Positions 1-9,158 of a stretch of 64,000 bases of DNA are shown piece after piece. Below the pieces are notes generated by a model. The model had not been told where the DNA came from. It worked only from the letters and a program-made list of their open reading frames with translations, and searched no databases. Where the stretch lies: assembly GCA_903893945.1 (NCBI GenBank), contig CAITOF010000006.1, positions 94,298 through 158,297 of the forward strand, given 5' to 3'. Position numbers and translations under genes: made by a program. This DNA is from an uncultured Oxalobacteraceae bacterium. Lineage in GTDB: Bacteria > Pseudomonadota > Gammaproteobacteria > Burkholderiales > Burkholderiaceae_D. Within the stretch, counting starts at the first letter, position 1; every line of letters starts with the position of its first letter.

Positions 1-92
1 GAGCCGCCAGTAGCGCCGGACGGTCAAAAACCGCTCAAAAACATGAAATATTGCTATTTGTCCGGAAAACAACCGATGGTCTGTTGAAGTAG

Positions 93-121
93 TTTATGTC
101 CCTACGCCATGACGGTATAAT
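93..121 (+). promoter_or_regulatory. candidate sigma70 promoter of purL
   Basis: A perfect -10 box TATAAT lies at 116-121. A weak -35-like TTTATG lies at 93-98, 17 bases upstream. The start codon of purL follows 60 bases later, so the leader is short. I see no PurR-like operator or riboswitch fold in 1-181. The first 90 bases hold no recognisable gene end. Confidence 0.5.
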
Positions 122-181
122 TACGCACTTCGTGTAACCCAGCCGATCTGTTCATTCAAATCTGCGCCACTCTTTCTCACT

Positions 182-3100
182 ATGCTGATTCTTCCTGGCT
201 CCAACGCACTGTCATCGTTTCGTACACAAGGTCTTTTAAATCGATTGCAAGAACGGGTACCGTCGGTTGTCGCTGTCACTGGACGATATACTCACTTTAT
301 TGACGCCACCAGGTCGCTGGATGCAGACGAAATGAGTCGGCTTGGTGCGTTGCTCACGTACGGCGAAGCCTGTACGGACCAGGAGAAATCGGATCAGCCC
401 GGTGAGCTGTTTGTGGTCATCCCACGATTTGGCACCATTTCACCGTGGTCCAGCAAAGCAACCGATATTGCCCATAACTGTGGGATGGCATCAATTAAAC
501 GTATTGAACGCGGCATCAGTTACCGGGTGTCGATAAAGTCGCATCCGGTATCGGATCTGGTGGCCCATATCACCGGGAAAAATCAGCCCTCTGCAGATAC
601 GGTCCATCAGCAGATTGCGGCTCTGCTGCATGATCGCATGACCGACATGGTCCTGAAAAGCGAAGCCGATGCGCACGGCCTGTTTACGGAATTAACTGCA
701 CAGCCTCTGGCATTTATTGACGTCCTGTCCAACGGTGCATCCGCGCTGATCAAGGCGAATACCGAGTTGGGACTGGCCTTGTCGGACGATGAAATTTCGT
801 ACCTGCACAAGGCATTTTCCGAAGCAAAGCGAAATCCCACGGATGTGGAACTGATGATGTTTGCCCAGGCGAACAGTGAACATTGTCGTCACAAGATTTT
901 TAATGCCGACTGGATCATTGATGGCACGCGACAGGAACAGTCGCTGTTTGCCATGATAAAAAATACCCATCAGCTCGCCCCGCGCGGCACGATCGTCGCC
1001 TACAGCGACAATTCGTCGATTATCGAGGGCGCGGTGGTCTCGCGCTTTTATGCCAGGGGTAAGGAACAGGGCAATACTTACGAGGCCAGTGACGAACTGA
1101 CCCATACCCTGATGAAGGTCGAAACACATAACCATCCCACGGCAATTTCTCCTTTTCCGGGCGCCTCAACCGGTGCCGGTGGTGAAATTCGGGACGAGGG
1201 GGCCACCGGACGCGGCGCCAAACCCAAAGCAGGCCTGACCGGGTTCAGCGTGTCAAATCTGTGTGTGCCGGGTCAGGTGCAATCGTGGGAAAATGATGCG
1301 GACGTACTGCGCAGAAATACACCGCCGCTGTCGGTCTATGGCAAGCCGGATCGTATCGCGAGTTCACTGCAGATCATGCTCGAAGGACCGATTGGGGGTG
1401 CGTCGTTTAACAATGAATTTGGCCGTCCGGTACTCGGTGGCTATTTCCGCACCTATGAACAGAATGTCGGTGGACAGGTGTTCGGTTACCATAAACCGAT
1501 CATGATTGCCGGCGGGTTGGGCAACATATCAGATCTCCACACCCTGAAACAGCCGCTGCCAGTCGGAAGCCTGCTCATCCAGCTTGGCGGCCCGGGTATG
1601 CGCATCGGCATGGGCGGTAGTGCCGCCTCGTCGATGGCGACCGGGTCCAATACGGCAGATCTGGATTTTGATTCCGTGCAGCGCGGTAATCCCGAGATGG
1701 AACGACGGGCACAGGAAGTGATCAATGCCTGCTGGGCGATGGGAAATGATAATATCATTCTGTCGATTCATGATGTCGGAGCAGGCGGACTGTCTAACGC
1801 CTTTCCTGAAATAACCAATGATGCCAAACGCGGCGCGTTGTTTGATTTGCGCCAGATTCCCCTGGAAGAATCCGGCATGGCGCCGAAAGAAATCTGGAGC
1901 AACGAATCGCAGGAACGCTATGTTTTGGCCATTGCGCCGGAACATCTGCCGTTGTTTCAGTATTATTGCGAACGTGAACGCTGCCTTTTTGCGGTGGTCG
2001 GTACAGCCACCGAGCAGCGACAGTTGAAAGTCATTGATCCGCTGCATGACAATGCGCCCGTGGATATGCCTATGGACGTGCTGCTGGGCAAACCACCAAA
2101 AATGCTGCGCGATGTCCAAACGGTTAGCACGGATTTTCCGCCACTTGATCTAACCGGGATCGTCCTGTCGGAGGTCGCCCATAAAGTCCTGAGTTTGCCA
2201 ACTGTCGGGGATAAGTCGTTTCTGATTACCATTGGCGATCGCAGTGTCGGCGCCTTGTCGGTCCGGGATCAAATGGTGGGGCCGTGGCAGGTACCCGTGG
2301 CTGATTGCGCCGTCACCGCAATGAGCTTTGAAGGTGTATTGGGTGAAGCGATGGCAATGGGTGAGCGCACGCCGGTTGCGGTTGTCAATGCGGCGGCCTC
2401 CGGTCGCATGGCGATAGGTGAAACGATCACCAACATGGCCGCGGCAGCCATTCTTGACCTGTCGGATATCAAGTTATCAGCAAACTGGATGGCTGCCTGC
2501 GGGCAACCGGGTCAGGACGCCGCACTTTATGCGACCGTGAAAGCGGTGGGTATGGAACTCTGTCCGGCACTGGGTCTGTCAATTCCCGTCGGAAAGGATT
2601 CGTTATCCATGCGTACGACCTGGAATGAGCAGGGTGCGGGTAAATCGGTAACGGCACCGGTGTCGCTGATTGTGTCCGGATTTGCGCCCGTCACCGACAT
2701 CCGCGCCAATCTGACGCCGCTGTTGTCGTCAGATGCCCGATCTGTCCTGATACTGATCGATCTGGGCCGGGGGAAAAATCGTTTGGCCGCCTCCGCCTGT
2801 GCGCAGGTCTTGCAGCAGCTGGGTAACGATGTGCCCGACGTGGACAGTCCCGACGATCTGAAAGCCCTGTTTAATGCCATCCAGCGGTTGAATCGTGAAC
2901 GGATGATCCTGGCCTACCACGATCGCTCCGATGGCGGACTGTTTGCAACATTGTGTGAAATGGCGTTTGCAAGTCGCAGGGGGTTAGACATCAATATCGA
3001 CATCCTGACCATGGATCAGGGGCATGCGGCGGACAGCGGTGAGGCTAAAAACTGGGCTGCTCAGATTCCTGAACGACGCAATGAACAGACGATACGTGCT

Positions 3101-4219
3101 TTGTTCAATGAAGAATTGGGTGCGGTCATTCAGGTGCGCGAGGAACAGAAATCCCGGGTTATGGATGTGTTGCGCGAGTTTAACCTGGGAGCCTGCAGCC
3201 ATATCATAGGCAAACCAACTTCGGGTAGCGACATTGTCATTACCCGTGATGCAAAAGAAATTTTCAAGCAGAGCCGGATCTCACTGCATCAGGCGTGGAG
3301 CAGGACCAGCTGGCAAATGGCGCGATTGCGCGATAATCCTGCCTGTGCTGATGCCGAGTATGCGCGCATAGCGGATGTCTCCGATCCAGGCATGCAACCG
3401 AGGGTTCCGTTTGACCCTGAAGACGATATTGCTGCGCCTTATATTGCAACTGGCGTTCGTCCCCGCGTCGCCATTTTGCGCGAACAGGGCGTCAACTCGC
3501 ATGTTGAAACCGCCTATGTCATGCATAAATCAGGTTTTACGGCGGTCGATGTACACATGAGTGACCTGATAGCTGGCCGCACCCATTTGAGTGATTTCGC
3601 CGGAATTATTGCGGTGGGTGGATTTTCCTATGGCGATGTGCTGGGAGCCGGAGAAGGGTGGGCTAAAACGATTTTATTCAATACCCGGCTGGCCGATCAA
3701 TTTTCTGCTTTTTTTCAACGCAACGATACGTTTGGACTGGGTATTTGCAATGGTTGCCAAATGCTGTCCAATCTGAAATCAATCATCCCGGGTGCAAAGG
3801 CCTGGCCCAAATTTACCCGCAACAGGTCCGAGCAGTTTGAAGGCCGCTTTGTCATGGCCGAAGTGGTCGACAGTCCCTCCCTATTCATGCAGGGCATGAC
3901 GGGTACCCAGGCACCCATCGTCGTGTCGCATGGCGAAGGTTATGCGGATTTCTCGACAACCGGCAGTCTGGCCGACGTGCAGGTCGGTTTGCGTTTTGTT
4001 GATCATCTCGGAAAACCCACGGAGGTGTATCCGTATAATCCAAATGGTTCACCGCAGGGCATTACCGCAGTAACCACAGTGGACGGGCGATTCACTGCCC
4101 TGATGCCTCATCCGGAACGTGTATTTCGAACCGCTATCCATTCATGGAGCCCGGAGGGGTGGGGCGATTATTCGCCATGGATGCGCATGTTCAGGAATGC
4201 GCGCAAGTGGCTCGGGTAA
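182..4219 (+). CDS. purL: phosphoribosylformylglycinamidine synthase (single-chain PurL)
   Basis: Converts FGAR, glutamine and ATP to FGAM, the fourth step of de novo purine synthesis, in the cytoplasm. At 1,345 residues it has the one-chain architecture of Gram-negative bacteria: an N-terminal PurS-like part, two AIR-synthetase-like halves and a C-terminal class I glutaminase domain. The ATP-site region carries the family motifs NSEHCRH near residue 230 and [11 protein letters not shown] near residue 320. The glutaminase nucleophile is the Cys in GICNGCQML, near residue 1188, and a PHPERVFR signature sits near the end. The ATG at 182 has only a weak ribosome-binding site, but the N-terminal sequence is typical of the family. 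The gene stands alone between its own promoter and a strong terminator. It appears intact. Confidence 0.98.
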   Translation: MLILPGSNALSSFRTQGLLNRLQERVPSVVAVTGRYTHFIDATRSLDADEMSRLGALLTYGEACTDQEKSDQPGELFVVIPRFGTISPWSSKATDIAHNCGMASIKRIERGISYRVSIKSHPVSDLVAHITGKNQPSADTVHQQIAALLHDRMTDMVLKSEADAHGLFTELTAQPLAFIDVLSNGASALIKANTELGLALSDDEISYLHKAFSEAKRNPTDVELMMFAQANSEHCRHKIFNADWIIDGTRQEQSLFAMIKNTHQLAPRGTIVAYSDNSSIIEGAVVSRFYARGKEQGNTYEASDELTHTLMKVETHNHPTAISPFPGASTGAGGEIRDEGATGRGAKPKAGLTGFSVSNLCVPGQVQSWENDADVLRRNTPPLSVYGKPDRIASSLQIMLEGPIGGASFNNEFGRPVLGGYFRTYEQNVGGQVFGYHKPIMIAGGLGNISDLHTLKQPLPVGSLLIQLGGPGMRIGMGGSAASSMATGSNTADLDFDSVQRGNPEMERRAQEVINACWAMGNDNIILSIHDVGAGGLSNAFPEITNDAKRGALFDLRQIPLEESGMAPKEIWSNESQERYVLAIAPEHLPLFQYYCERERCLFAVVGTATEQRQLKVIDPLHDNAPVDMPMDVLLGKPPKMLRDVQTVSTDFPPLDLTGIVLSEVAHKVLSLPTVGDKSFLITIGDRSVGALSVRDQMVGPWQVPVADCAVTAMSFEGVLGEAMAMGERTPVAVVNAAASGRMAIGETITNMAAAAILDLSDIKLSANWMAACGQPGQDAALYATVKAVGMELCPALGLSIPVGKDSLSMRTTWNEQGAGKSVTAPVSLIVSGFAPVTDIRANLTPLLSSDARSVLILIDLGRGKNRLAASACAQVLQQLGNDVPDVDSPDDLKALFNAIQRLNRERMILAYHDRSDGGLFATLCEMAFASRRGLDINIDILTMDQGHAADSGEAKNWAAQIPERRNEQTIRALFNEELGAVIQVREEQKSRVMDVLREFNLGACSHIIGKPTSGSDIVITRDAKEIFKQSRISLHQAWSRTSWQMARLRDNPACADAEYARIADVSDPGMQPRVPFDPEDDIAAPYIATGVRPRVAILREQGVNSHVETAYVMHKSGFTAVDVHMSDLIAGRTHLSDFAGIIAVGGFSYGDVLGAGEGWAKTILFNTRLADQFSAFFQRNDTFGLGICNGCQMLSNLKSIIPGAKAWPKFTRNRSEQFEGRFVMAEVVDSPSLFMQGMTGTQAPIVVSHGEGYADFSTTGSLADVQVGLRFVDHLGKPTEVYPYNPNGSPQGITAVTTVDGRFTALMPHPERVFRTAIHSWSPEGWGDYSPWMRMFRNARKWLG

Positions 4220-4220
4220 C

Positions 4221-4262
4221 CGGCACAAAAAAACGCATCCGATGATGCGTTTTTTTGTGCCG
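4221..4262. terminator. bidirectional rho-independent terminator
   Basis: A GC stem (ACGCATC 4233-4239 with GATGCGT 4244-4250, loop CGAT) is flanked by A7/T7 tracts and an outer CGGCAC/GTGCCG pairing. It starts 2 bases after the purL stop and lies 19 bases past the end of the minus-strand gene at 4281. The symmetric A/T tracts should let it stop transcription from both sides. Confidence 0.9.
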
Positions 4263-4280
4263 GCAATTCTTGGTTATTGC

Positions 4281-4988
4281 TTAGGCTTGGGTCTTCACTA
4301 CGTTCCCTGAGCTAGTCGAACCCTGTAAGCTGGCTTCTAACGATTGCAAGAAGCTCGTTAATGAGGTGCTGTTACTGGAGATGCCGTCTGTCGACAACAG
4401 ATTATTAAAGCTGGACTGCAGTGCAGTCAGGGGCGACGTCGAGCTGGTTGCTGTGGTTCCGGTCACACCGGTTGCAGCGGTCACACCGGTTGAGGCTGTT
4501 GTTGAATTGCTAGCGGTCGCGCTGGATCCGGTCAGCTGGTTGATAATATTCTGAATCCCGCTTTCCAGACTGCTCAGACCGGCGCCACCACCATGATGAT
4601 GGTGATGACCTGAGGCCCCTGCGATCGGGGATGTGCCACTGGCCGATGACGACGACTGTCCGTCCTGTTGCGCTTGCAGTGCTGCAAACAGACTCTGGAT
4701 AAACGCTTGCAGCGCCTGTTGCGGGGTTTCAGTTGATCCGGTTGACGAGGTGCCGGTGGTATTCGCAGTCGATGCGGTGGTTGCAGCAGTGCTTCCGGTT
4801 GAGTTGGTGGAACTCGCACTCAGTTGCGACAGGGCACTTTCGATCGCCTGAAAGAAATTGCTGCCGCCACCGCTGACGGCAGGCGTGGATGTCCCACTGT
4901 CCGATTGTCCCTGATTGTTGACAGATTGTCCCGAGAAAAATTGCGAGTAGGCGACCGACTGGTTGCCGCCGAGTGCTTGAACTGACAT
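4281..4988 (-). CDS. low-complexity Ser/Thr/Gly-rich protein with a His5 run, function unknown
   Basis: I do not recognise a function. The 235 residues are dominated by Ser, Thr, Gly and Ala. About five short amphipathic segments are spaced through it, each roughly of the form FxxxLxxxL (near residues 45-58, 92-107, 140-153, 188-199 and 209-222), separated by S/T-rich linkers. A run of five His lies at residues 128-132 inside a Gly-rich stretch. There is no signal peptide and no clear membrane segment. The ATG at 4988 follows a good GGAGG ribosome-binding site. The gene is monocistronic, with terminators on both sides (4221-4262 and 5215-5245). The repeat layout could suit a self-associating or metal-binding surface protein, but that is a guess. 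Confidence 0.75.
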   Translation of the reverse strand: MSVQALGGNQSVAYSQFFSGQSVNNQGQSDSGTSTPAVSGGGSNFFQAIESALSQLSASSTNSTGSTAATTASTANTTGTSSTGSTETPQQALQAFIQSLFAALQAQQDGQSSSSASGTSPIAGASGHHHHHGGGAGLSSLESGIQNIINQLTGSSATASNSTTASTGVTAATGVTGTTATSSTSPLTALQSSFNNLLSTDGISSNSTSLTSFLQSLEASLQGSTSSGNVVKTQA

Positions 4989-5214
4989 GATAAACCTCCA
5001 TAAACCGTCATTGACGCGAGTGGGTCATTTCAGAGAACGCAATGACCGCTATCTGTACTTTTTACGACCTGAAAAAATTTTTCTTGAGCTTTTTTTCGCT
5101 CAGATGCAAAAAAAAATCGGAATAAGGCATGAGAGGAGTCTAATCCCAGGACAAAAATTCAAATCGTCGATCAGAAAGGGATTCAGGTGCCTGTTTGCCC
5201 TAAGCGGGCAAGGA

Positions 5215-5245
5215 TAAAAAAAAGGCATCATCGATGCCTTTTTTT
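5215..5245. terminator. rho-independent terminator, both strands
   Basis: The stem GGCATC (5224-5229) / GATGCC (5233-5238) is flanked by A8 and T7 tracts. It lies about 50 bases past the stop of the minus-strand isomerase gene at 5293, so it probably ends that transcript. The rest of the 304-base gap 4989-5292 should hold the promoter of the downstream minus-strand gene. I see no other gene or RNA in it. Confidence 0.85.
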
Positions 5246-5292
5246 GAATGGACGCAAAACGGTTTGTTAAGCATCCGGCAATTTCTTGATAA

Positions 5293-6087
5293 TTATTTAA
5301 TAGTTGCCTTTTTACGCAAATCTTCGATGTAAGCCTGAATTTTCAAACGCATCAGATTTTCATTGATCTGTGGTTTGACTTCATCCAGTGTCGGCACTTT
5401 GAGCGGACGCACATCGTCAACTTTAATAATGTGAAAACCATATTGTGACTGAACAGGCGTTTCAGTCATTTGACCTTTTTGCAATGCGACCATGGCATCA
5501 GCAAACGGTTTGACGAATCCGGCAGGGGTTGCCCAATCCAGGTCGCCACCGTTATTTGCAGAACCGGTATCTTTGGACTGTTTGGCCAGCTCTTCAAAGC
5601 TTGCTCCGGCTTTTAATTTGGCGATGATGGCTTTTGCTTCATCTTCAGTTGCAACCAGAATATGGCGAACATGATATTCCTTGTCACCGGACTGACGTTT
5701 GAATTCATCGTATTTGGCAGCAATCTCTGCATCCGATACCGGATTCGATTTAATGAAATTGTTGACCAAATTATTGCTCAGAATCGACTTGCGTGCGTTT
5801 TCCAACTGTGCTTTGACCTCGGCGGATTTCGCCAGACCGGCTTTTTCTGCTGCCTGAAATAATATTTCTTCGGTAATCAGTTCGTCTTTGACTCTGGCGC
5901 GCAATTCAGGCGAATCTTTTGGGGCGTTAGGTCGTGATGTAATCTGTTTGACCATTTCTTCAACGCGAGAAGTGGGAATGGCAACATTGTTGACGACAGC
6001 TGCATTCTGTGCGAAGGCTGGAACGGTTGCAACGGTAAGTAAAAGAATAAATTGTGCGCGCAACAAATGAGCAGGTTTAAAAGTCAT
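5293..6087 (-). CDS. periplasmic parvulin-type peptidyl-prolyl cis-trans isomerase
   Basis: Exported folding catalyst of the SurA/PpiC type. A signal peptide covers about residues 1-27 (hydrophobic core LLLTVATVPAFA, cleavage after AFA). A helical SurA-N-like part follows, then one rotamase domain at about residues 135-230 with the family pattern YHVRHILVATEDEAK ... GGDLDW ... TPVQSQYGFHIIKVDD. The length of 264 residues matches the single-domain versions common in betaproteobacteria. The start follows an AGGA ribosome-binding site. The gene is last in the minus-strand series yciB-bolA-isomerase, but a 130-base gap to bolA leaves room for its own promoter. It probably assists outer-membrane protein folding. 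Confidence 0.93.
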   Translation of the reverse strand: MTFKPAHLLRAQFILLLTVATVPAFAQNAAVVNNVAIPTSRVEEMVKQITSRPNAPKDSPELRARVKDELITEEILFQAAEKAGLAKSAEVKAQLENARKSILSNNLVNNFIKSNPVSDAEIAAKYDEFKRQSGDKEYHVRHILVATEDEAKAIIAKLKAGASFEELAKQSKDTGSANNGGDLDWATPAGFVKPFADAMVALQKGQMTETPVQSQYGFHIIKVDDVRPLKVPTLDEVKPQINENLMRLKIQAYIEDLRKKATIK

Positions 6088-6217
6088 TATGCAATCCTAA
6101 AATAGGTTTTCAAAAAAAAGCAAAAAATCGAACAACGAATGATTCAACGAATGGATCAACCCCTGGGTTGACATGTGGGTCAACGCCTGACCACCTGCTG
6201 TGCCGTTAATTTACAGC

Positions 6218-6508
6218 TTAGGGTAAATCCGCAGGCAAAAGCGCTGTAATAGCCAGGGCGTGTATATCGGTTTGCATCAAATCGCCAACGGCATCATACA
6301 CTAGTCGGTGCCGTTCGATAAGTTTTAGTCCATTAAATTTTTCTGATGCCAGGGTGACCCGAAAGTGCCCGGCACCGCTTGACGCGCCGGCATGACCGGC
6401 GTGCAGTGCAGAATCGTCAATGATCTGGCAGGAAATCGGGGTTAAAACGGCAAGTCGCTGTTGAATAGTGGCGATTCTTGCCGCAGACAGCTCGTTTTTG
6501 CCGGTCAT
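6218..6508 (-). CDS. bolA: BolA family protein
   Basis: Small alpha/beta protein of the BolA class (96 residues). BolA proteins partner monothiol glutaredoxins in handling Fe-S clusters and can act as morphology regulators. The family core is visible: a variable loop with two His near residues 37-40, then HFRVTLASEKFNGLKLIERHRLVYDAVGD, holding the conserved F-x-G-x-x-x-x-x-R-H segment. The start overlaps the yciB stop by 4 bases, indicating translational coupling. The yciB-bolA-isomerase order recurs in Burkholderiales. Confidence 0.93.
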   Translation of the reverse strand: MTGKNELSAARIATIQQRLAVLTPISCQIIDDSALHAGHAGASSGAGHFRVTLASEKFNGLKLIERHRLVYDAVGDLMQTDIHALAITALLPADLP

Positions 6509-7143
6509 GACAGGTCTTCCGCAGGTTTATTGAAACGTGATAAATAAACAATTTGTATTAACAAAAATGCAAACATAAAGGCCATGCTGCCAAATAATTT
6601 GAAGTTGACCCAGACTGACGTGGAAAAATTGTAGGCAATCAGCAGATTTAATGCACCCATACCCATAAAAAATGCCATCCAGATGTAATTGAGTCTGACC
6701 CAGACGATCTCCGGGATGGCCAGATCTTCTTCAAGTTTGATCAGAAATGTGCGTGTCAGATTTTTGTGTGCGACCAGCTGACTGGCCACCAGCGCCAGAC
6801 CGTAACTCCAATACAGCATGGTGGGTTTCCATTTGATAAACGTTTCATTGTGAAAATAAATTGTCATGCCACCAAAAATACTGACGATGAAAAAGGAAAT
6901 CCATAACATCCCGTCAATTTTTTTTCTTCTGATAACCAGCCAGGCGATCTGCAGCACTGTGGCGGTGATGGTGATGACCGTGGCCAGCATGATCGGGGCC
7001 TGCTGCGGTGTCAGTGTTCCGCCAGAAATCAGCGTACCCAGGTAATCCTGCAAAAAAGACTGCGCTGCATTGGTGTGACCTTCACCCCATTTGAACATGA
7101 TAAAAAACAGAATGACAGGGAACAGGTCAAATAGAATTTTCAT
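6505..7143 (-). CDS. yciB: inner-membrane septation protein A (YciB/IspZ family)
   Basis: Polytopic inner-membrane protein of 212 residues with about five hydrophobic helices. It opens with MKILFDLFPVILFFIMFKW, which is characteristic of the family. Members affect cell-envelope integrity and septation and have been linked to the elongation and division complexes; the biochemical role is not settled. The gene sits 18 bases after msrB and overlaps bolA by 4 bases, so it should be part of one transcript running from selO or msrB. Confidence 0.93.
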   Translation of the reverse strand: MKILFDLFPVILFFIMFKWGEGHTNAAQSFLQDYLGTLISGGTLTPQQAPIMLATVITITATVLQIAWLVIRRKKIDGMLWISFFIVSIFGGMTIYFHNETFIKWKPTMLYWSYGLALVASQLVAHKNLTRTFLIKLEEDLAIPEIVWVRLNYIWMAFFMGMGALNLLIAYNFSTSVWVNFKLFGSMAFMFAFLLIQIVYLSRFNKPAEDLS

Positions 7144-7161
7144 TGAGAATCAATAACCAGG

Positions 7162-7557
7162 TTAAGTGTTGGGGTCAAAGCGCAATGCTGCCGAGTTGAT
7201 GCAATAGCGCAGTCCGGTCGGTGGCGGACCGTCGGGAAAAACGTGTCCCAGATGTGCGTCGCAGATATTACACACTATTTCAGTTCGTGTCATTCCGTGT
7301 GAACGGTCGACATTCTCCCTGACATGATCCGGGTTCAGCGCTTTGAAATAACTCGGCCAGCCGCAGCCCGAATCAAACTTGGCGTCCGACGCAAACAGCG
7401 GCGTGTTACAGCACACGCAGGTGTAGATGCCAGGCTGGTGATGGTCCCAGAATTTTCCGGTAAACGCGCGTTCGGTATCGGCCTGTCGCGTGACCTGGTA
7501 TTCAATCGGGCTCAGTTCTGCGCGCCATTGCTGGTCGGTTTTAATGATTTTTTTCAT
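7162..7557 (-). CDS. msrB: peptide-methionine (R)-S-oxide reductase MsrB
   Basis: Reduces methionine-R-sulfoxide in proteins, a repair step after oxidative damage. The 131 residues hold the whole SelR domain: two zinc CxxC pairs (CVCC and CNIC), the GCGWPSYF signature, and the catalytic Cys in [11 protein letters not shown] near the C-terminus. No export signal is seen, so the enzyme is cytoplasmic. It lies 17 bases after selO. The pairing is sensible because SelO has also been tied to redox stress. Confidence 0.96.
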   Translation of the reverse strand: MKKIIKTDQQWRAELSPIEYQVTRQADTERAFTGKFWDHHQPGIYTCVCCNTPLFASDAKFDSGCGWPSYFKALNPDHVRENVDRSHGMTRTEIVCNICDAHLGHVFPDGPPPTGLRYCINSAALRFDPNT

Positions 7558-7574
7558 GTTGGGTTATTCCTGGT

Positions 7575-9056
7575 TCAGGATGAACAACTGACAGCAAGGT
7601 CGCGCCCCCAGTCCGGCGGGTGCGATGCATACGATTCATGGTCAGTCTGTTCATCGTACGGTTGAGACAGAATTTTTCGCAGTTTTTCTATTTCGGTAAA
7701 ATCATGACGCTGGGCTGCTTCAATCGCATTTTGCGCCAGGTAATTGCGTAACACAAATTTGGGATTCGACAATTTCATGGCACTGTGGCGTAACGGCTCA
7801 TCGCAGCTCTCCTGCAACAACCGGGAACGGTACTGGTTGATCCAGGCGTCAAACATCGGGCGATCGATACATGAATCACGCAGGGTAACGTCCACGTCAG
7901 GGTCCTTCATCTTGATCTGCGACAGACGCCGGAAAAAAATGGTGAAATCAAGGCGGTTTGATTCCATCATTGTCAGCATGGACTGTATCAGCTCACTGTC
8001 GTGCTCAAGGCTGCTGCGCAAACCCAGTTTGGCATGCCAGAGTTCGGACATTTTCGCATGATACTGGTTCGGGTAGTTATCGACCGCCAATCGGGTTTCT
8101 TCGACGGACCCGGTGAGCGGAACCAATGCCTGAGCCAGTGCCTGGCAATTCCAATGCCCAATACCGGGCTGCATCGAATAGGCATAGCGGCCCATGTCAT
8201 CACTGTGATTGCAGATATGACGGGAATTAAATGCTTCCATGAAGCCGAACGGGCCATAATCCAGCGTTAAGCCGAGGATCGACATGTTGTCGGTATTCAT
8301 GACGCCGTGCATGAAGCCGACCGATTGCCACTGTGCGATCAGGTCAGCGGTTCGTTTCGTGACCTCGGTCAGCAGGGCCAGGTAGGGATTTTCTGCACCG
8401 GTCAATTCCGGATAATAAGTGCGAATAACGTAATCAGCCAGCTTTTGCAGCGAGGGTACATCACGCCGATAGTACCAATGTTCAAATGACCCAAAGCGGA
8501 TGAAACTGGGCGCCACGCGCGTCACCACTGCGCAGCTTTCAGGCTGTTCACGCATAATCATGAACGGCGAGCCGGTAATGCATAAAGCACGGGTGGTTGG
8601 AATCCCTAAACCGTGCATGGCTTCCGAGCAGAGAAATTCGCGGATTGACGATCGCAGCACGGCACGACCGTCGCCCATGCGCGAATAGGGCGTCAGTCCG
8701 GATCCTTTCAGCTGAATTTCCTGACCGGCATATTCACCCAGCAGAATCGCCCGGCCGTCGCCCAATTGCCCTGCCCATTGTCCGAACTGATGCCCGGAAT
8801 ACACCGTGGCACGCGGCTGGCAGGAGCTGGCTAGCCGGTTGCCGGTAAAGAGCGCAACGAAGTCGTCGGTCTGCATCTGGTCCGGATCGATGCCGCACTC
8901 GGCCGCCAGATACGGATTGGTCGCAACCAGATACGGCTCCGGCAATGGCGTGGGCGCTTGTAATGTTGAAAATCCGGGGCCCAGCGACCCGTAGGAATCA
9001 GAAAATGACAGTGTGTCGATAATGGACGGCATAAAGGGCGCCTGGCGGCTGCGCAA
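7575..9056 (-). CDS. selO: SelO/YdiU-type protein AMPylase (pseudokinase fold)
   Basis: SelO proteins transfer AMP from ATP to Ser/Thr/Tyr side chains of target proteins and have been linked to the oxidative-stress response. The 493 residues match the family length. Characteristic blocks are YSGHQFGQWAGQLGDGRA, the Gly-rich stretch QLKGSGLTPYSRMGDGRAVLRSS, and MHGVMNTDNMSILGLTLDYGPFGFM, where the metal-binding Asn and Asp sit. The C-terminal Cys pair of some relatives appears here only as one Cys in SCSS. The ATG at 9056 is the first in frame; the next Met is eight residues in (MPSIIDTLSF), close to usual SelO beginnings, and could be the true start. The gene heads the selO-msrB-yciB-bolA series. 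Confidence 0.94.
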   Translation of the reverse strand: MRSRQAPFMPSIIDTLSFSDSYGSLGPGFSTLQAPTPLPEPYLVATNPYLAAECGIDPDQMQTDDFVALFTGNRLASSCQPRATVYSGHQFGQWAGQLGDGRAILLGEYAGQEIQLKGSGLTPYSRMGDGRAVLRSSIREFLCSEAMHGLGIPTTRALCITGSPFMIMREQPESCAVVTRVAPSFIRFGSFEHWYYRRDVPSLQKLADYVIRTYYPELTGAENPYLALLTEVTKRTADLIAQWQSVGFMHGVMNTDNMSILGLTLDYGPFGFMEAFNSRHICNHSDDMGRYAYSMQPGIGHWNCQALAQALVPLTGSVEETRLAVDNYPNQYHAKMSELWHAKLGLRSSLEHDSELIQSMLTMMESNRLDFTIFFRRLSQIKMKDPDVDVTLRDSCIDRPMFDAWINQYRSRLLQESCDEPLRHSAMKLSNPKFVLRNYLAQNAIEAAQRHDFTEIEKLRKILSQPYDEQTDHESYASHPPDWGRDLAVSCSS

Positions 9057-9087
9057 TGGTTTTCAAGCTCCAATTATAAACACAAAT

Positions 9088-9120
9088 GAAAAAAGGAAGG
9101 TTCAGCCACTGAAACCTTCC
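9088..9120 (-). terminator. rho-independent terminator after cheA
   Basis: Read on the minus strand, a stem GGAAGGTT / AACCTTCC with about a 10-base loop (which can pair further) is followed by a T6 run. It lies about 40 bases past the cheA stop and upstream of selO, so it separates the chemotaxis transcript from the selO group. Confidence 0.85.
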
Positions 9121-9158
9121 CTGTCGAGTTAACCAAATAATAATTGATTCGTTACATT

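Noticed and set aside
4590..4620. His5 run as an engineered tag
   Set aside because: It is internal, made of natural mixed codons in a Gly-rich context, and not at a terminus.
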